Assembly: GCF_000400715.1 (NCBI RefSeq)
Contig: NZ_KE007347.1
Span: forward strand, 1-64,000
Direction: 5' to 3'
Origin: Acinetobacter genomosp. 15BJ
GTDB taxonomy: Bacteria; Pseudomonadota; Gammaproteobacteria; Pseudomonadales; Moraxellaceae
Length of the DNA stretch: 64,000 nucleotides
Shown here: positions 1 through 8,207 of the stretch, piece by piece
Position numbering within the stretch: position 1 is the first letter of the stretch
Layout: every line of letters begins with the position of its first letter
Notes under the pieces: generated by a model
What the model was told of the DNA's origin: nothing
The model's input: only the letters and a program-made list of their open reading frames with translations
The model's database searches: none
Program-made: the position numbers and the translations under genes

Positions 1-2475
1 TCGAACACGATTGATGGTGCGATCACCAGCGTTAAAGATGCAGCAACCAAAGCGAAAACAACGGTAACTGCTGGGGATAACGTTGTTGTAACCCCAACGA
101 CTAATGCAGATGGTTCAAGCAATTATCAAGTTGCAACAGCGAAAGATGTAAACTTCGACAAAGTGACTGTAGGAAGTGTAGTTGTTGATAAATCAAGCAA
201 TACAATTGAAGGCTTGAGCAATAAAGACATTACGGCGGGTGATTTTGCAACCAAAGGTAGAGCTGCAACTGAAGAGCAATTGAAAGTTGCGATCAGTAAT
301 AACATCACTGAAGTTGTTGATGGTAATGGCAACAAGGTGAATATTATTGACCAAGTTGTAAATAAAAATCCAGATAACAAGAACCAAGATTCATTGTTCT
401 TAACCTATGATAAGCAAGGTCAAGAAACGACAGATCGTCTGACGATTGGTCAAACAGTACAGAAGATGAATACCGATGGTATTAAATTCTTCCATACCAA
501 TGCGGATACTTCTAAAGGCGATTTAGGAGCAACCAATGACTCAAGTGCAGGTGGTATCAACTCTACTGCGATTGGTGTAAATGCAATTGTTTCAACTGGT
601 GCAGACAGTGCAGTTGCTTTAGGTCATAACAGTAAGGCTGGAGGAAAAGAGTCAATTGCAATTGGTCAAGGTGCTGAGGCAACAGGTTTACAATCAATCA
701 GTATTGGTACTGGTAACAAAGTGAAAGGTGATCACTCTGGTGCGATCGGTGATCCAACGATTGTTGATGGTGCAAACAGTTATTCTGTGGGTAACAATAA
801 CCAGGTACTTACAGATGATACTTTTGTCCTTGGTAACAATGTAACCAAAACAGTAGCTGGATCAGTTGTGTTGGGTAATGGTTCAGCAGCGACAACGGGT
901 GCGGGTGTTGCGGGGTATGCATTATCTGCTATCACAAGTGCAGATAAGACAGCAATTGATAAAACAACTTCAACTACTGGTGCAGTTGCAGTGGGTGATG
1001 CGGCGAGTGGTATTTATCGTCAAATCACGGGTGTTGCAGCAGGTAGTGCCGATGCCGATGCCGTGAATGTTGCTCAGTTGAAAGCTGTGGGTAACCAAGT
1101 TGTCAAGACTCAAACTGCGCTTGTAGATAGCTTGGGTGGTGGTGCTAAAGTTAATAATGACGGTACAATTACAGGACCGACTTATAATGTAGCCCAAGGT
1201 AATCAAACCAATGTTGGCGATGCATTAACGGCACTCGACAAAGCGATTGGCTCTGTAGGAACAACATCGAAAACGACTGTAACCAATGGTCAGAATATTG
1301 TTGTGAATAAGAGCAAAAATGCAGATGGCTCTGATAACTATGAAGTTGCAACAGCAAAAGACTTAACTGTTGATTCTGTGAAAGCAGGAAACACTGTTCT
1401 GAATAATGCTGGCATCACAATTGGTAATAATACGGTTGTGTTAAACAACACTGGATTAATCATTGATGGTGGTCCAAGTGTGACGACTAAAGGCATTGAT
1501 GCAGGCAATAAGCAAGTTATCAATGTTGCAGCAGGTACGAAAGCAACTGATGCAGTAAACAAAGGTCAATTGGATAGTGCAATCAGCAATGTGAATAACA
1601 CTGTGAATGAGCTTGCCAATAATGCAGTGAAGTACGACGATGCCAACAAAGACAAGGTTACATTGGGTGGTGGAGCCAATGGCACCACGATTACCAATGT
1701 GAAAGATGGTACTGTTGCTCAGGGTTCTAAAGATGCTGTCAATGGTGGTCAATTGTGGAATGTTCAGAAGCAAGTTGATCAAAACTCAACTGATATTCAG
1801 AACATTAATAACAACATTAGTAACATTAACAACGGTAAGTCTGGTCTGGTTCAACAGCAGACTGCCAATGGTGAAATTACGGTTGGTAAAGACACTGGTG
1901 GTACAAGTGTCAATGTGGCTGGTAAAGATGGTGATCGTGTTGTAACTGGCGTTAAAGATGGTGCAATTAGTGCGACATCCAAAGATGCGGTGAATGGCTC
2001 TCAGTTGAATGCAACAAACAAAAAAGTTGTTGAATTCTTAGGCGGCGGAGCTGGTTATGACAACATTACCAATAGCTTCACCAATCCAACTTACAATGTT
2101 GGAGGCAAAGATTACAACAATGTTGGCGGGGCGGTTGATGCTTTAAACAAAGCCGATCAAGCATTGAATAGTAAAATTGACAATGTAAGTAATCGTCTTG
2201 AGCAAGCATTCTACTCAACCAATCAACGTATTGATGACGTAGAGAAAAAAGCCAATGCCGGTATTGCTGCGGCGATGGCATTGGAAGCTGCACCATATAT
2301 CGCTGGCAAATATACGTACTCAGCAGGTGCTTCTTATCATGGTGGTGAAAATGCAGTCGGCGTAACTTTACGTAAGACTGCTGATAATGGTCGTTGGTCA
2401 ATCACGGGTGGTGTAGCTGCTGCATCACAAGGTGATCCAAGCGTACGTATCGGTATCAGTGGCGTAATTGACTAA
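1..2475 (+). CDS. ata: Trimeric autotransporter adhesin, C-terminal part (Ata/AtaA family), 5' end outside window
   Basis: The reading frame is open from base 1, so only the last 824 residues are present. Trimeric autotransporters form surface fibres that bind host matrix or abiotic surfaces; the C-terminus builds a 12-strand outer-membrane barrel from three chains. Visible here are stalk segments, a C-terminal YadA-like head with repeated AIG/SIG/VLG motifs (encoded at about 540-880), neck motifs such as [10 protein letters not shown] (near 1054) and repeated KDAVNGSQL / KDAVNGGQL stalk-head connectors. The last 90 or so residues are a YadA anchor domain starting near [18 protein letters not shown] and ending in the aromatic-poor strand RIGISGVID. 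tpgA follows directly, as in the AtaA-TpgA operon of Acinetobacter sp. Tol 5. The family call is firm; total length and head repertoire cannot be judged. Confidence 0.95.
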   Translation, partial: SNTIDGAITSVKDAATKAKTTVTAGDNVVVTPTTNADGSSNYQVATAKDVNFDKVTVGSVVVDKSSNTIEGLSNKDITAGDFATKGRAATEEQLKVAISNNITEVVDGNGNKVNIIDQVVNKNPDNKNQDSLFLTYDKQGQETTDRLTIGQTVQKMNTDGIKFFHTNADTSKGDLGATNDSSAGGINSTAIGVNAIVSTGADSAVALGHNSKAGGKESIAIGQGAEATGLQSISIGTGNKVKGDHSGAIGDPTIVDGANSYSVGNNNQVLTDDTFVLGNNVTKTVAGSVVLGNGSAATTGAGVAGYALSAITSADKTAIDKTTSTTGAVAVGDAASGIYRQITGVAAGSADADAVNVAQLKAVGNQVVKTQTALVDSLGGGAKVNNDGTITGPTYNVAQGNQTNVGDALTALDKAIGSVGTTSKTTVTNGQNIVVNKSKNADGSDNYEVATAKDLTVDSVKAGNTVLNNAGITIGNNTVVLNNTGLIIDGGPSVTTKGIDAGNKQVINVAAGTKATDAVNKGQLDSAISNVNNTVNELANNAVKYDDANKDKVTLGGGANGTTITNVKDGTVAQGSKDAVNGGQLWNVQKQVDQNSTDIQNINNNISNINNGKSGLVQQQTANGEITVGKDTGGTSVNVAGKDGDRVVTGVKDGAISATSKDAVNGSQLNATNKKVVEFLGGGAGYDNITNSFTNPTYNVGGKDYNNVGGAVDALNKADQALNSKIDNVSNRLEQAFYSTNQRIDDVEKKANAGIAAAMALEAAPYIAGKYTYSAGASYHGGENAVGVTLRKTADNGRWSITGGVAAASQGDPSVRIGISGVID

Positions 2476-2489
2476 GGGACTCATTATGT

Positions 2490-2511
2490 AGGAGAGCCCT
2501 TAGGCTCTCCT
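2490..2511 (+). terminator. Intercistronic hairpin between adhesin and tpgA
   Basis: Perfect 9-bp stem AGGAGAGCC / GGCTCTCCT with a CTTA loop, 15 bases after the adhesin stop codon. No U-tract follows, so it is more likely an mRNA-stabilising or attenuating hairpin between two operon genes than a full terminator. Confidence 0.5.
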
Positions 2512-2540
2512 CATCTCCAATAGATAAAGAGAGTTAAAAT

Positions 2541-3332
2541 ATGAAAAACATGATAAAAGCATTGGTTATCGGGATCACATCTTCTTTTGCAATGGTGACA
2601 TTTGCAGCAGATGATGAAGTTGCTGTTCAACAAGAGGAAATCAAATTTCCAACAGTTGAAAAGAGTTATCTCAAACAAGTACAACGTTATGAATACGATA
2701 ATGTTGCTCGTTTAGGAACAGGTTTAACCAAAGACCAAATCCGACATGTATTGGGAAATCCTCAATTTAGTGAGGGTCTGTTCTTTGTTAAAACTTGGAA
2801 CTACGTATTAGATGTTCGTCAGCCGAATAGCCAAGATTATTTACGTTGTCAGTTGCGTGTAGACTTTGACAAGCAAGCATTATCAGAACGCTTATCGTGG
2901 AAAGGCGAGGCCTGTGAAGGTTTAATGGCTTGGGGAGCGAATAATCAAGTTCCAGCAGATACCAATTTAAATAGTCTACGTTCATCAAGTGTATTTTTTG
3001 CATTTGATCGTTCAAATGCCAATGCAATTGAACAGGGACCTAGTTCAGTGGCAGCAATTGCACAACGGATCAAACAAGCGCCAGCGAATAGCCCTGTAAT
3101 TGTTGCTGGCTTTGCAGATCCTTTAGGTAAATTTGCCTATAACCATCAATTATCAGCACAACGTGCCAATACCGTTGCTAAGCTGTTGGTCAATGAAGGT
3201 GTTGATGCGAATCGCATTCAAATTCAAGCTAATAGCCAAACGGATCTATACCAGCAATGTGCTGGACATAGGGCAAATAGTCAACTTGTAGGCTGCTTAG
3301 CTCCAAATCGACGTGTAAATATAAGCTGGTAA
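2541..3332 (+). CDS. tpgA: TpgA-like OmpA-domain protein, partner of the trimeric autotransporter
   Basis: 263 residues. An N-terminal signal peptide ([18 protein letters not shown]..., cut near TFAA) is followed by an SmpA/BamE-like region (about 45-125, with [16 protein letters not shown]) and a C-terminal OmpA peptidoglycan-binding domain (about 150-263, with the hallmark [13 protein letters not shown] and NRRVNI). In Acinetobacter sp. Tol 5 TpgA forms an operon with AtaA and supports its surface display by linking it to peptidoglycan. Order, spacing (65 bp) and domain pair match that arrangement. RBS AGAG lies before ATG at a normal distance. Periplasmic or outer-membrane location is inferred. 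Confidence 0.9.
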   Translation: MKNMIKALVIGITSSFAMVTFAADDEVAVQQEEIKFPTVEKSYLKQVQRYEYDNVARLGTGLTKDQIRHVLGNPQFSEGLFFVKTWNYVLDVRQPNSQDYLRCQLRVDFDKQALSERLSWKGEACEGLMAWGANNQVPADTNLNSLRSSSVFFAFDRSNANAIEQGPSSVAAIAQRIKQAPANSPVIVAGFADPLGKFAYNHQLSAQRANTVAKLLVNEGVDANRIQIQANSQTDLYQQCAGHRANSQLVGCLAPNRRVNISW

Positions 3333-3350
3333 ATTTATTCAATAAGAAAT

Positions 3351-3374
3351 GGCTGCTTAAGGGTGGCCTTTTTT
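3351..3374 (+). terminator. Rho-independent terminator of the ata-tpgA operon
   Basis: GGCTGC / GTGGCC stem with two G-U pairs and a short loop, followed by six T, 18 bases after the tpgA stop codon. Confidence 0.75.
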
Positions 3375-3750
3375 ATTCCCGAGTAATACCTGATGGTAAA
3401 AATTTCTCCTTAATTTGAGCGGTGTTCAGTACTTTGCTATAAGTGGTATTAATATTTGTCTATTTTTTAATCTTACTTTTTGTTTTAATTTATTGATTTT
3501 ATGCGGTTTTTAATTTTATTGTTTTATTTTACATAAATAATAATTTTTGTGAACTGTCTTACAATTTAATCTAACTTTGTTTAAAAAGTGATCTAATATG
3601 CGCCCCATGAAATAACATTTTCAGATGTCAGTTTCATGTATTTAAATAATTAGATTGAATATTTGTGGGGTAAGTAACGAGAGTGATTTCACTTCTTGGC
3701 TTGATAAAAATATTCAAATTTTTTAAAGCAGTTTTATAGAGGGAAAAACA
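3375..3750. other. AT-rich intergenic stretch, no gene seen
   Basis: Very AT-rich spacer between tpgA and the next small gene. No ORF with a plausible RBS was found on either strand. It presumably holds the promoter of the 66-residue gene, but no clear -35/-10 pair stands out. Confidence 0.5.
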
Positions 3751-3951
3751 ATGTTGGATTCTAAAGAACTTATTGTACTCGATCAGATACTTGTCCTCAC
3801 CAAAGAAGGCAAAAATGATTTAGTTTATGAAAATGACACATTACTAAAAGTAAAGATGATCTCGAATCAGCACATTGTGGTCGAAGATGATTATCAGACC
3901 AATTTTCTATTAAAGCGACAAGATGAAAATGTAGTTTGGTCGTTTATTTGA
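3751..3951 (+). CDS. Small hypothetical protein (66 aa)
   Basis: Not recognised. Soluble, charged and predicted to be rich in beta strands (LLKVKMISNQHIVVEDDYQ). The gene stands alone between two AT-rich spacers and has a good RBS (AGAGGG eight bases before ATG), which is the main reason to accept it. No signal peptide or membrane segment. Confidence 0.55.
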   Translation: MLDSKELIVLDQILVLTKEGKNDLVYENDTLLKVKMISNQHIVVEDDYQTNFLLKRQDENVVWSFI

Positions 3952-4181
3952 GCTGAGAAGAATAGCATCTGAGTCGAAAAAATGGTCATAAAATTTTATT
4001 ATTCAATGGCTTATTTTTATAGTGCAATTCTGTGATTTGGATGTTTATTCTCGTACAGTCAATATTTTTTTGTATTTTGACTCAATTGACACCATCCAAA
4101 GAAAAGCAGTCAATTCTATTTCTATGCTTTATCCTTAATTTGAATAAAACTATTGGGAAATAGCTAAGGATGGAACAGGCG

Positions 4182-5420
4182 ATGCAAAATAATAAATTCA
4201 CGACATTTTTGAGGCCTTTCGCTGTGTCATGTATCTTGGCATCATCATTTGGGGTGATAAGTCCAAGTTATGCTGCGCCCGAAGGGAAACTAGATTTAAC
4301 GCTTTCTCCGCATTCACAAAATAAAGTTAAGCAATTATTAAACGATCCCAAAACTTGGCAACAGATTCCTAAACAAGTCACTTTATGTGTGTTTTCTCCG
4401 AATGGTGAGCATAGTGAAGCATTTGAGCAAGCAACCAGTTACATCACAGAAATTCCAAGTATCGTCCGTGTAGCCAAACAGTTTGGTGTAAACATGAACG
4501 TGACACGTCCTTCACATTTACAATTCAAATTAGACTTTGATTACCCAAAATTGAAAAAACAGGCATCGACTGTGGTCAATCTCAAGGTCTATACCAATGA
4601 AGCTGTATTAACTGAAGATTTCCGTAGTAAACGTTGTGATGGGGCTGGAATTAGTAACCTGCGCGCAAAACAGTTCAATAAGTTTGTGGGCAGTGTCGAT
4701 GCGATAGGTGCATTACAAACCTATAAGCAGCTCAGTTCAGTGATTCAGGTTTTGGCTAATCCAAAATTTGATGAAAAGATGACAAATAATGATTATGAAG
4801 TGGTTGGAATTGTACCGTTAGGTGCAGCCTATATCATGGTGACTGATCGTAATATTAATACCTTAGCTAAAGCTGCAGGTAAGAAGGTTGCCGTTTTCCA
4901 ATTTGATGAAACTCAAAAAAAATTGGTGCAGAATGTTGGTGCACAACCTGTATCTGTCGATTTGGTGACAGTAGGTGGTAAATTTAATAATAAAGAAGTT
5001 GATATCATGGCGGGACCGGCCATTTTATTTGAGCCGCTTGAGTTACAAAAGGGTATGACGGATAAATCAGGTAAGGCCGTCGGTGGAATTATTAAATTTC
5101 CTGTGATTCAGGTGACAGGGACGCTGATTATGCACCGTAATAAGTTTCCAGCAGGTATGGGATCGATTGCACGTGAAGTCATTTCTAAGCAGTTAAATCC
5201 TGCATTTGAATTTGTCGACAAGATTGAAGCAAAAATTCCTGATAAATTTTGGTTGAAATTGAATGAAAGCGACAAACCTGGTTATGTTCGATTGATGCGT
5301 GAAGCGAGGATTCAAATGACCAAAGAAGGTTTTTACGACAAAGATATGATGAAGTTGTTGAAACAGGTACGTTGCTCACAAGATCCAAGCAATTATGAAT
5401 GTGCTTTGAAAGATGAGTGA
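4182..5420 (+). CDS. AdeT1/2-type putative solute-binding protein, secreted
   Basis: About 412 residues with a clear signal peptide (hydrophobic core FAVSCILASSFGVIS, cut near SYA-AP). The body matches the Acinetobacter AdeT1/AdeT2 family (putative periplasmic solute-binding fold): conserved stretches LCVFSPNGE, RCDGAGISNLRAKQFNKFVGS, DYEVVGIVPLGAAYIMV and GKKVAVFQFDE. AdeT proteins were once called RND transporter parts, but sequence and signal peptide fit a binding protein; the ligand is unknown. An upstream in-frame ATG at 4170 lies inside the AAGGATGG that looks like the RBS, so 4182 is preferred although the spacing (11 nt) is long. Monocistronic. Confidence 0.8.
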   Translation: MQNNKFTTFLRPFAVSCILASSFGVISPSYAAPEGKLDLTLSPHSQNKVKQLLNDPKTWQQIPKQVTLCVFSPNGEHSEAFEQATSYITEIPSIVRVAKQFGVNMNVTRPSHLQFKLDFDYPKLKKQASTVVNLKVYTNEAVLTEDFRSKRCDGAGISNLRAKQFNKFVGSVDAIGALQTYKQLSSVIQVLANPKFDEKMTNNDYEVVGIVPLGAAYIMVTDRNINTLAKAAGKKVAVFQFDETQKKLVQNVGAQPVSVDLVTVGGKFNNKEVDIMAGPAILFEPLELQKGMTDKSGKAVGGIIKFPVIQVTGTLIMHRNKFPAGMGSIAREVISKQLNPAFEFVDKIEAKIPDKFWLKLNESDKPGYVRLMREARIQMTKEGFYDKDMMKLLKQVRCSQDPSNYECALKDE

Positions 5421-5500
5421 TAAGTCATATCCAAAGAATTGATCATTGAGTCTGCAGAAATGATTTACTTTATTTAGATTGATATCTATTAGAGTAAATC

Positions 5501-5941
5501 ATGGATGTGATTAATAAGATTAAAAGTAAATTACAAAAACAGAATGTAAGCTTGAATACACCGGCAACATGGCAGGAAATTTTGGCTTTTGAATACAAGT
5601 ATCAAGTCAAATTATCGCCAATTTTAAGAACTTACTTCTTAGAGTTTAATGGTATAGCTAACCGAGATATGGATGATAACTATTTTACATTTTTGTCGCT
5701 GGCTGACTTTCAATTATTCGAAAGTATTTCAAGCTACTATGATAAAGATAAGTATTTATATCCGAACTGTTTTGTATTTTCGGACTATCTAGTCTGGTGT
5801 TGGGGGTATGTGGTACAACTCGATCAGCTTGGTTTGGATGGTGTTGTATATCAAGTGGGAGGGGCAGAAAAAGTAAAAATTGCAGATTCTTTCACAGCAT
5901 TTTTAAATCAATATTTAATCGATAGTGATGAATTATTATAA
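5501..5941 (+). CDS. SMI1/KNR4 (SUKH) family protein, possible immunity protein
   Basis: 146 residues with the SUKH pattern: W-x-E-I-x-x-F-E near residue 24, then LSPILRTYFLEFNGI (about 37-52), a variable middle, and the terminal SFTAFLNQYL helix. Bacterial SUKH proteins often act as immunity proteins to polymorphic nuclease toxins delivered by CDI or T6SS. No toxin lies next to it here; it ends about 100 bp from the prophage attL, so the original neighbour to the right was the 6S RNA locus. Orphan immunity is an inference. Confidence 0.75.
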   Translation: MDVINKIKSKLQKQNVSLNTPATWQEILAFEYKYQVKLSPILRTYFLEFNGIANRDMDDNYFTFLSLADFQLFESISSYYDKDKYLYPNCFVFSDYLVWCWGYVVQLDQLGLDGVVYQVGGAEKVKIADSFTAFLNQYLIDSDELL

Positions 5942-6038
5942 AAATAATTAATGGGGACTGTTAAAAGCATAAGGTTCATTCGAGATAAATGCTTTATTAA
6001 AGATATAATTAGAAGTTAAATTATTATTTTAATTATAT

Positions 6039-6097
6039 TTAAAAAAGATACTCCAGAGGTGCCGCTGCATGGTCGTTACCCTGAACCCGATGAGTTC
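6039..6097 (-). repeat. attL: displaced 3' end of a 6S RNA gene
   Basis: 59 bp repeated at 49705-49763 with a single mismatch (6059 G, 49725 A); the last 38 bp are identical. Read on the minus strand it is the 3' arm of 6S RNA, but no 5' half follows, so it is a leftover of the gene split by integration. The sequence right of 6097 diverges at once and belongs to the phage. Confidence 0.9.
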
Positions 6098-6122
6098 TCA
6101 GTGGTAAAGCGTTTTTAAGCAA

Positions 6123-6134
6123 TATGAAACGATA
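6123..6134. repeat. Phage-end repeat shared with the integrase side
   Basis: TATGAAACGATA recurs at 49578-49589, just outside the integrase start, and both copies are followed by a related GGCAA-x-AT. Both lie inside the prophage near the att sites, as expected for paired recombinase or accessory-protein sites of attP. Confidence 0.5.
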
Positions 6135-6242
6135 TTAGGCAACATTTGAACACACAATAAAGTAATTTAAGTTTATGTATTTAAAAGATAATAAATAAAA
6201 GTATCTGAAACAATATACAAGTGCATGACAATATATATAATT

Positions 6243-6310
6243 TGCCTACTATATGCCTATTTCTCCTAATTTGCCTATTTTTTTAAATTTTTTGCCTATC
6301 TTTTGCCTAC
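6243..6310 (+). promoter_or_regulatory. Five TGCCTAY direct repeats: probable integrase arm-type sites (left arm)
   Basis: TGCCTA(C/T) occurs at 6243, 6254, 6272, 6293 and 6304. The first pair has 11-bp spacing and is nearly the same as a GCCTAC/GCCTAT pair at the other phage end (49617-49634). Clustered short direct repeats at both phage ends are typical of lambda-type integrase arm sites. Confidence 0.65.
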
Positions 6311-6324
6311 TAATTTTTTACAAT

Positions 6325-6345
6325 AAAAAAGGCGGTTAAACCGCC
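6325..6345 (-). terminator. Terminator of the leftward early operon
   Basis: On the minus strand GGCGG-TTTAA-CCGCC is followed by six T. The stop codon of the last gene lies in the loop. Confidence 0.8.
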
Positions 6346-6593
6346 ATTTGTGATGTTGATTCTATGCGCTGACTATCTATATAAGCTAGCACATCAGATT
6401 TCTTATACATGATCTTTCGATAATGCAATTTAGAAAAGGGGATTCCGCCACCTTCACATCGTTTTTTTTGCAACCATGAGAGTGACACATCTAGTACCGC
6501 AGCAATTTCTTCTGGTGAAAATGAAGCATCATTACTGGCAGTGTTGAATTTATCTATTTCCACTTGTTTTTCTTCACTATTCAATGTTCTCAT
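6336..6593 (-). CDS. Small helix-turn-helix protein, AlpA/excisionase-like
   Basis: 85 residues. The segment FSPEEIAAVLDVSLSWLQKKR (about 26-46) is a winged-helix/MerR-type HTH, followed by the wing MYKKSDVLAYI typical of AlpA and excisionase-like proteins. Last gene of the leftward operon and only about 240 bp from attL, next to the probable integrase arm sites, so a directionality factor (Xis) is a reasonable guess. ATGA overlap with the upstream gene shows translational coupling. Confidence 0.7.
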   Translation of the reverse strand: MRTLNSEEKQVEIDKFNTASNDASFSPEEIAAVLDVSLSWLQKKRCEGGGIPFSKLHYRKIMYKKSDVLAYIDSQRIESTSQMAV

Positions 6594-6994
6594 GCTGCAG
6601 CCCTCACACTTGAATTAGATTTAACCCCTCTGACGCGGTACCCGAGTTTAGTTCGGCTCATGCCTATTTGATCTGCAGCAAGACGCTGGTTGCCTTTGCT
6701 GAAAATTAATGCTTTTTGAATGATGGCCATTTCAATATGTGAGAGGATTTTTTTAACAGCGGTACCTTCAACAGCAATGGCACTCTCAATATCATTTTCA
6801 CAAAGAACAATCCCACTGGTTTTAGCCTTTAGCCAGGTATCCCACAAAGCTTCAACTTGATCGAATCTAAAGATACAGGTTGTATCTCTTTGTATTGATT
6901 GAATTGAACCATTTTCAGTCCAATCAATTTTCAGCACACCTAAGGCTTTAACATGGTCTGTAAAGTATGCTTGCTCAACTTTGATATTTAACAT
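6590..6994 (-). CDS. Phage protein with C-terminal Fis-type helix-turn-helix
   Basis: 134 residues. The C-terminal 50 (IEMAIIQKALIFSKGNQRLA then ADQIGMSRTKLGYRVR) match the HTH_8/Fis domain seen in Fis and at the end of NtrC-type activators. The N-terminal 80 residues are not recognised and show no AAA+ motifs. Likely a DNA-binding regulator or architectural protein of the early operon. It overlaps its neighbours on both sides by a few bases. Confidence 0.65.
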   Translation of the reverse strand: MLNIKVEQAYFTDHVKALGVLKIDWTENGSIQSIQRDTTCIFRFDQVEALWDTWLKAKTSGIVLCENDIESAIAVEGTAVKKILSHIEMAIIQKALIFSKGNQRLAADQIGMSRTKLGYRVRGVKSNSSVRAAA

Positions 6995-7593
6995 GACGCA
7001 CCGCCTTTAATTACTTGGTGTGTTTTAGATTTAACTTTGGCCATAAGTAGACAGGTTTCATTGGTTTCTGAGTTGGCCAACTTGTAAAAGCTTTGGCTAT
7101 ATCGAACCATTTCAGCTTTGGTCATAAGCATAAGGTTCTCTAAGCGGCAGTCGGTTTTATCCATATTTTTAAACGCTACCACTTGGCCATCTGGAATAGG
7201 ACCGTTAGCTTTTTCCCATACAACACGATGCTTGTGAGCAAATTCACTTGGTTCAGCAATTTTAATAATTACATAACCATCTTTAGAGCAAATTCGCTCA
7301 TAGCCAATTGGCTTTTTATTCCATGCAACCTGGCCAGATCTAAAGTTTCCAGTGTTGGGTTTTACCAGGCCTTTAGTTCCCGTATTCCAAGGTTTATCAC
7401 CTTTTTCAAAACAACCGGTTCTGCCAGTTTTCCACTGATTACGTGTGCAAAGTGATTTGATTTGATCAACAGTAAAATTCTCGTTGAATTTAAAATTCAC
7501 TTTAGCTGTGAGTTCATTCCGCCCAAGGCTGCAATTAGACTTGATAAAATCTAATTGCTCAGGCGTGTATTTAATCGCTTGACCTCTTGGCAT
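6988..7593 (-). CDS. HNH endonuclease, homing-type
   Basis: 201 residues from the chosen start. The central KDGYVIIKI...FAHKHRVVWEKANGPIPDG...VVAFKNMDKTDCRLENLMLMTK is the HNH_3-type core: H-x-x-x-W, then N/D-x4-C-R-x-x-N-L. Such proteins are frequently free-standing homing endonucleases or packaging-linked nucleases in phages. The start at 7593 has an ideal RBS (GAGGG, six bases away) right after the previous stop codon; an in-frame extension to 7641 would overlap the upstream gene. Confidence 0.8.
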   Translation of the reverse strand: MPRGQAIKYTPEQLDFIKSNCSLGRNELTAKVNFKFNENFTVDQIKSLCTRNQWKTGRTGCFEKGDKPWNTGTKGLVKPNTGNFRSGQVAWNKKPIGYERICSKDGYVIIKIAEPSEFAHKHRVVWEKANGPIPDGQVVAFKNMDKTDCRLENLMLMTKAEMVRYSQSFYKLANSETNETCLLMAKVKSKTHQVIKGGASC

Positions 7594-7594
7594 A

Positions 7595-7831
7595 TTAACC
7601 CTCGTATTTAACATCGAGCAGCGGCGCTGATTGGTTTTCACTTAAACCTTTGTATTCAGCAACTAGTTTCACTGCTTCAAGTTGAGTTTCATGTGTTTTA
7701 ATGATTTGCTCGCTAATGATTTCCATGTTTTGAGCACGAATAACTTCTGTGGCCAGATCTTCTTTACTTGCACTAGAAAGTCGATCAAGTTGGGCAAATA
7801 GAGCCTTATTTAAATCACCTAATGTATTCAT
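7595..7831 (-). CDS. Hypothetical early phage protein (78 aa)
   Basis: Not recognised. Largely helical and acidic (LFAQLDRLSSASKEDLATEV). RBS GGGAG before ATG and an ATGA overlap with the gene before it support translation. Part of the leftward early operon. Confidence 0.65.
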   Translation of the reverse strand: MNTLGDLNKALFAQLDRLSSASKEDLATEVIRAQNMEIISEQIIKTHETQLEAVKLVAEYKGLSENQSAPLLDVKYEG

Positions 7832-8064
7832 GGAGTTCTCCCAACTACTTTAACCAGTGCGCGATATTGTTCTTGAAGTTGCGCTGCACGGTGTTCAATC
7901 CAACGGGTTTTTTGGCGTTCAAGTTCTTGTGAAGTGCAATATCGGTTCATGCTTTTAAAGAAATCTAAATTCTCTATAAATTGTTCTTCAGCTCGCTTTG
8001 TTGCTGCTTCTTGGCTTAATTCAACTGGTACCAGAACAAAACCATTTTGAGCGATATTTTTCAT
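7828..8064 (-). CDS. Hypothetical early phage protein (78 aa)
   Basis: Not recognised; predicted helical, rich in Glu, Gln and Arg (TRWIEHRAAQLQEQYRALVK). An in-frame TTG at 8076 exists, but the ATG at 8064 has GGAG seven bases upstream and shares its A with the preceding stop codon (TAATG), so 8064 is preferred. Confidence 0.65.
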   Translation of the reverse strand: MKNIAQNGFVLVPVELSQEAATKRAEEQFIENLDFFKSMNRYCTSQELERQKTRWIEHRAAQLQEQYRALVKVVGRTP

Positions 8065-8207
8065 TATTTTCTCCAAATCGATTCTTTAAACTTGGCGTTG
8101 GCCACCAGATCCGTTATTTCTGATTCATTCACATTTTGGAAAATGTGAGTCATATTTCCACCGAATACATAAAGTATTCTGGTTTGGGTGGAGTAATTAA
8201 ATTTCAT
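8064..8207 (-). CDS. Short hypothetical protein (47 aa) filling the operon gap
   Basis: ORF beginning MKFNYSTQTRILYVFGGN and ending FKESIWRK. It fills the only gap in this part of the operon: its ATG overlaps the previous stop (ATGA) and its TAA overlaps the next start (TAATG). That exact tiling is the evidence for it; the function is unknown. Confidence 0.6.
   Translation of the reverse strand: MKFNYSTQTRILYVFGGNMTHIFQNVNESEITDLVANAKFKESIWRK

Noticed and set aside
866..1066. Small frames on both strands within the adhesin gene
   Set aside because: Low-complexity Gln/Val or Thr/Ser-rich translations without RBS; they are shadows of the repetitive adhesin sequence.
6039..6097. A fourth complete 6S RNA gene at attL
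   Set aside because: Only the 3' arm is present; the central motif, 5' arm and promoter are missing, so it is the displaced fragment made by integration.
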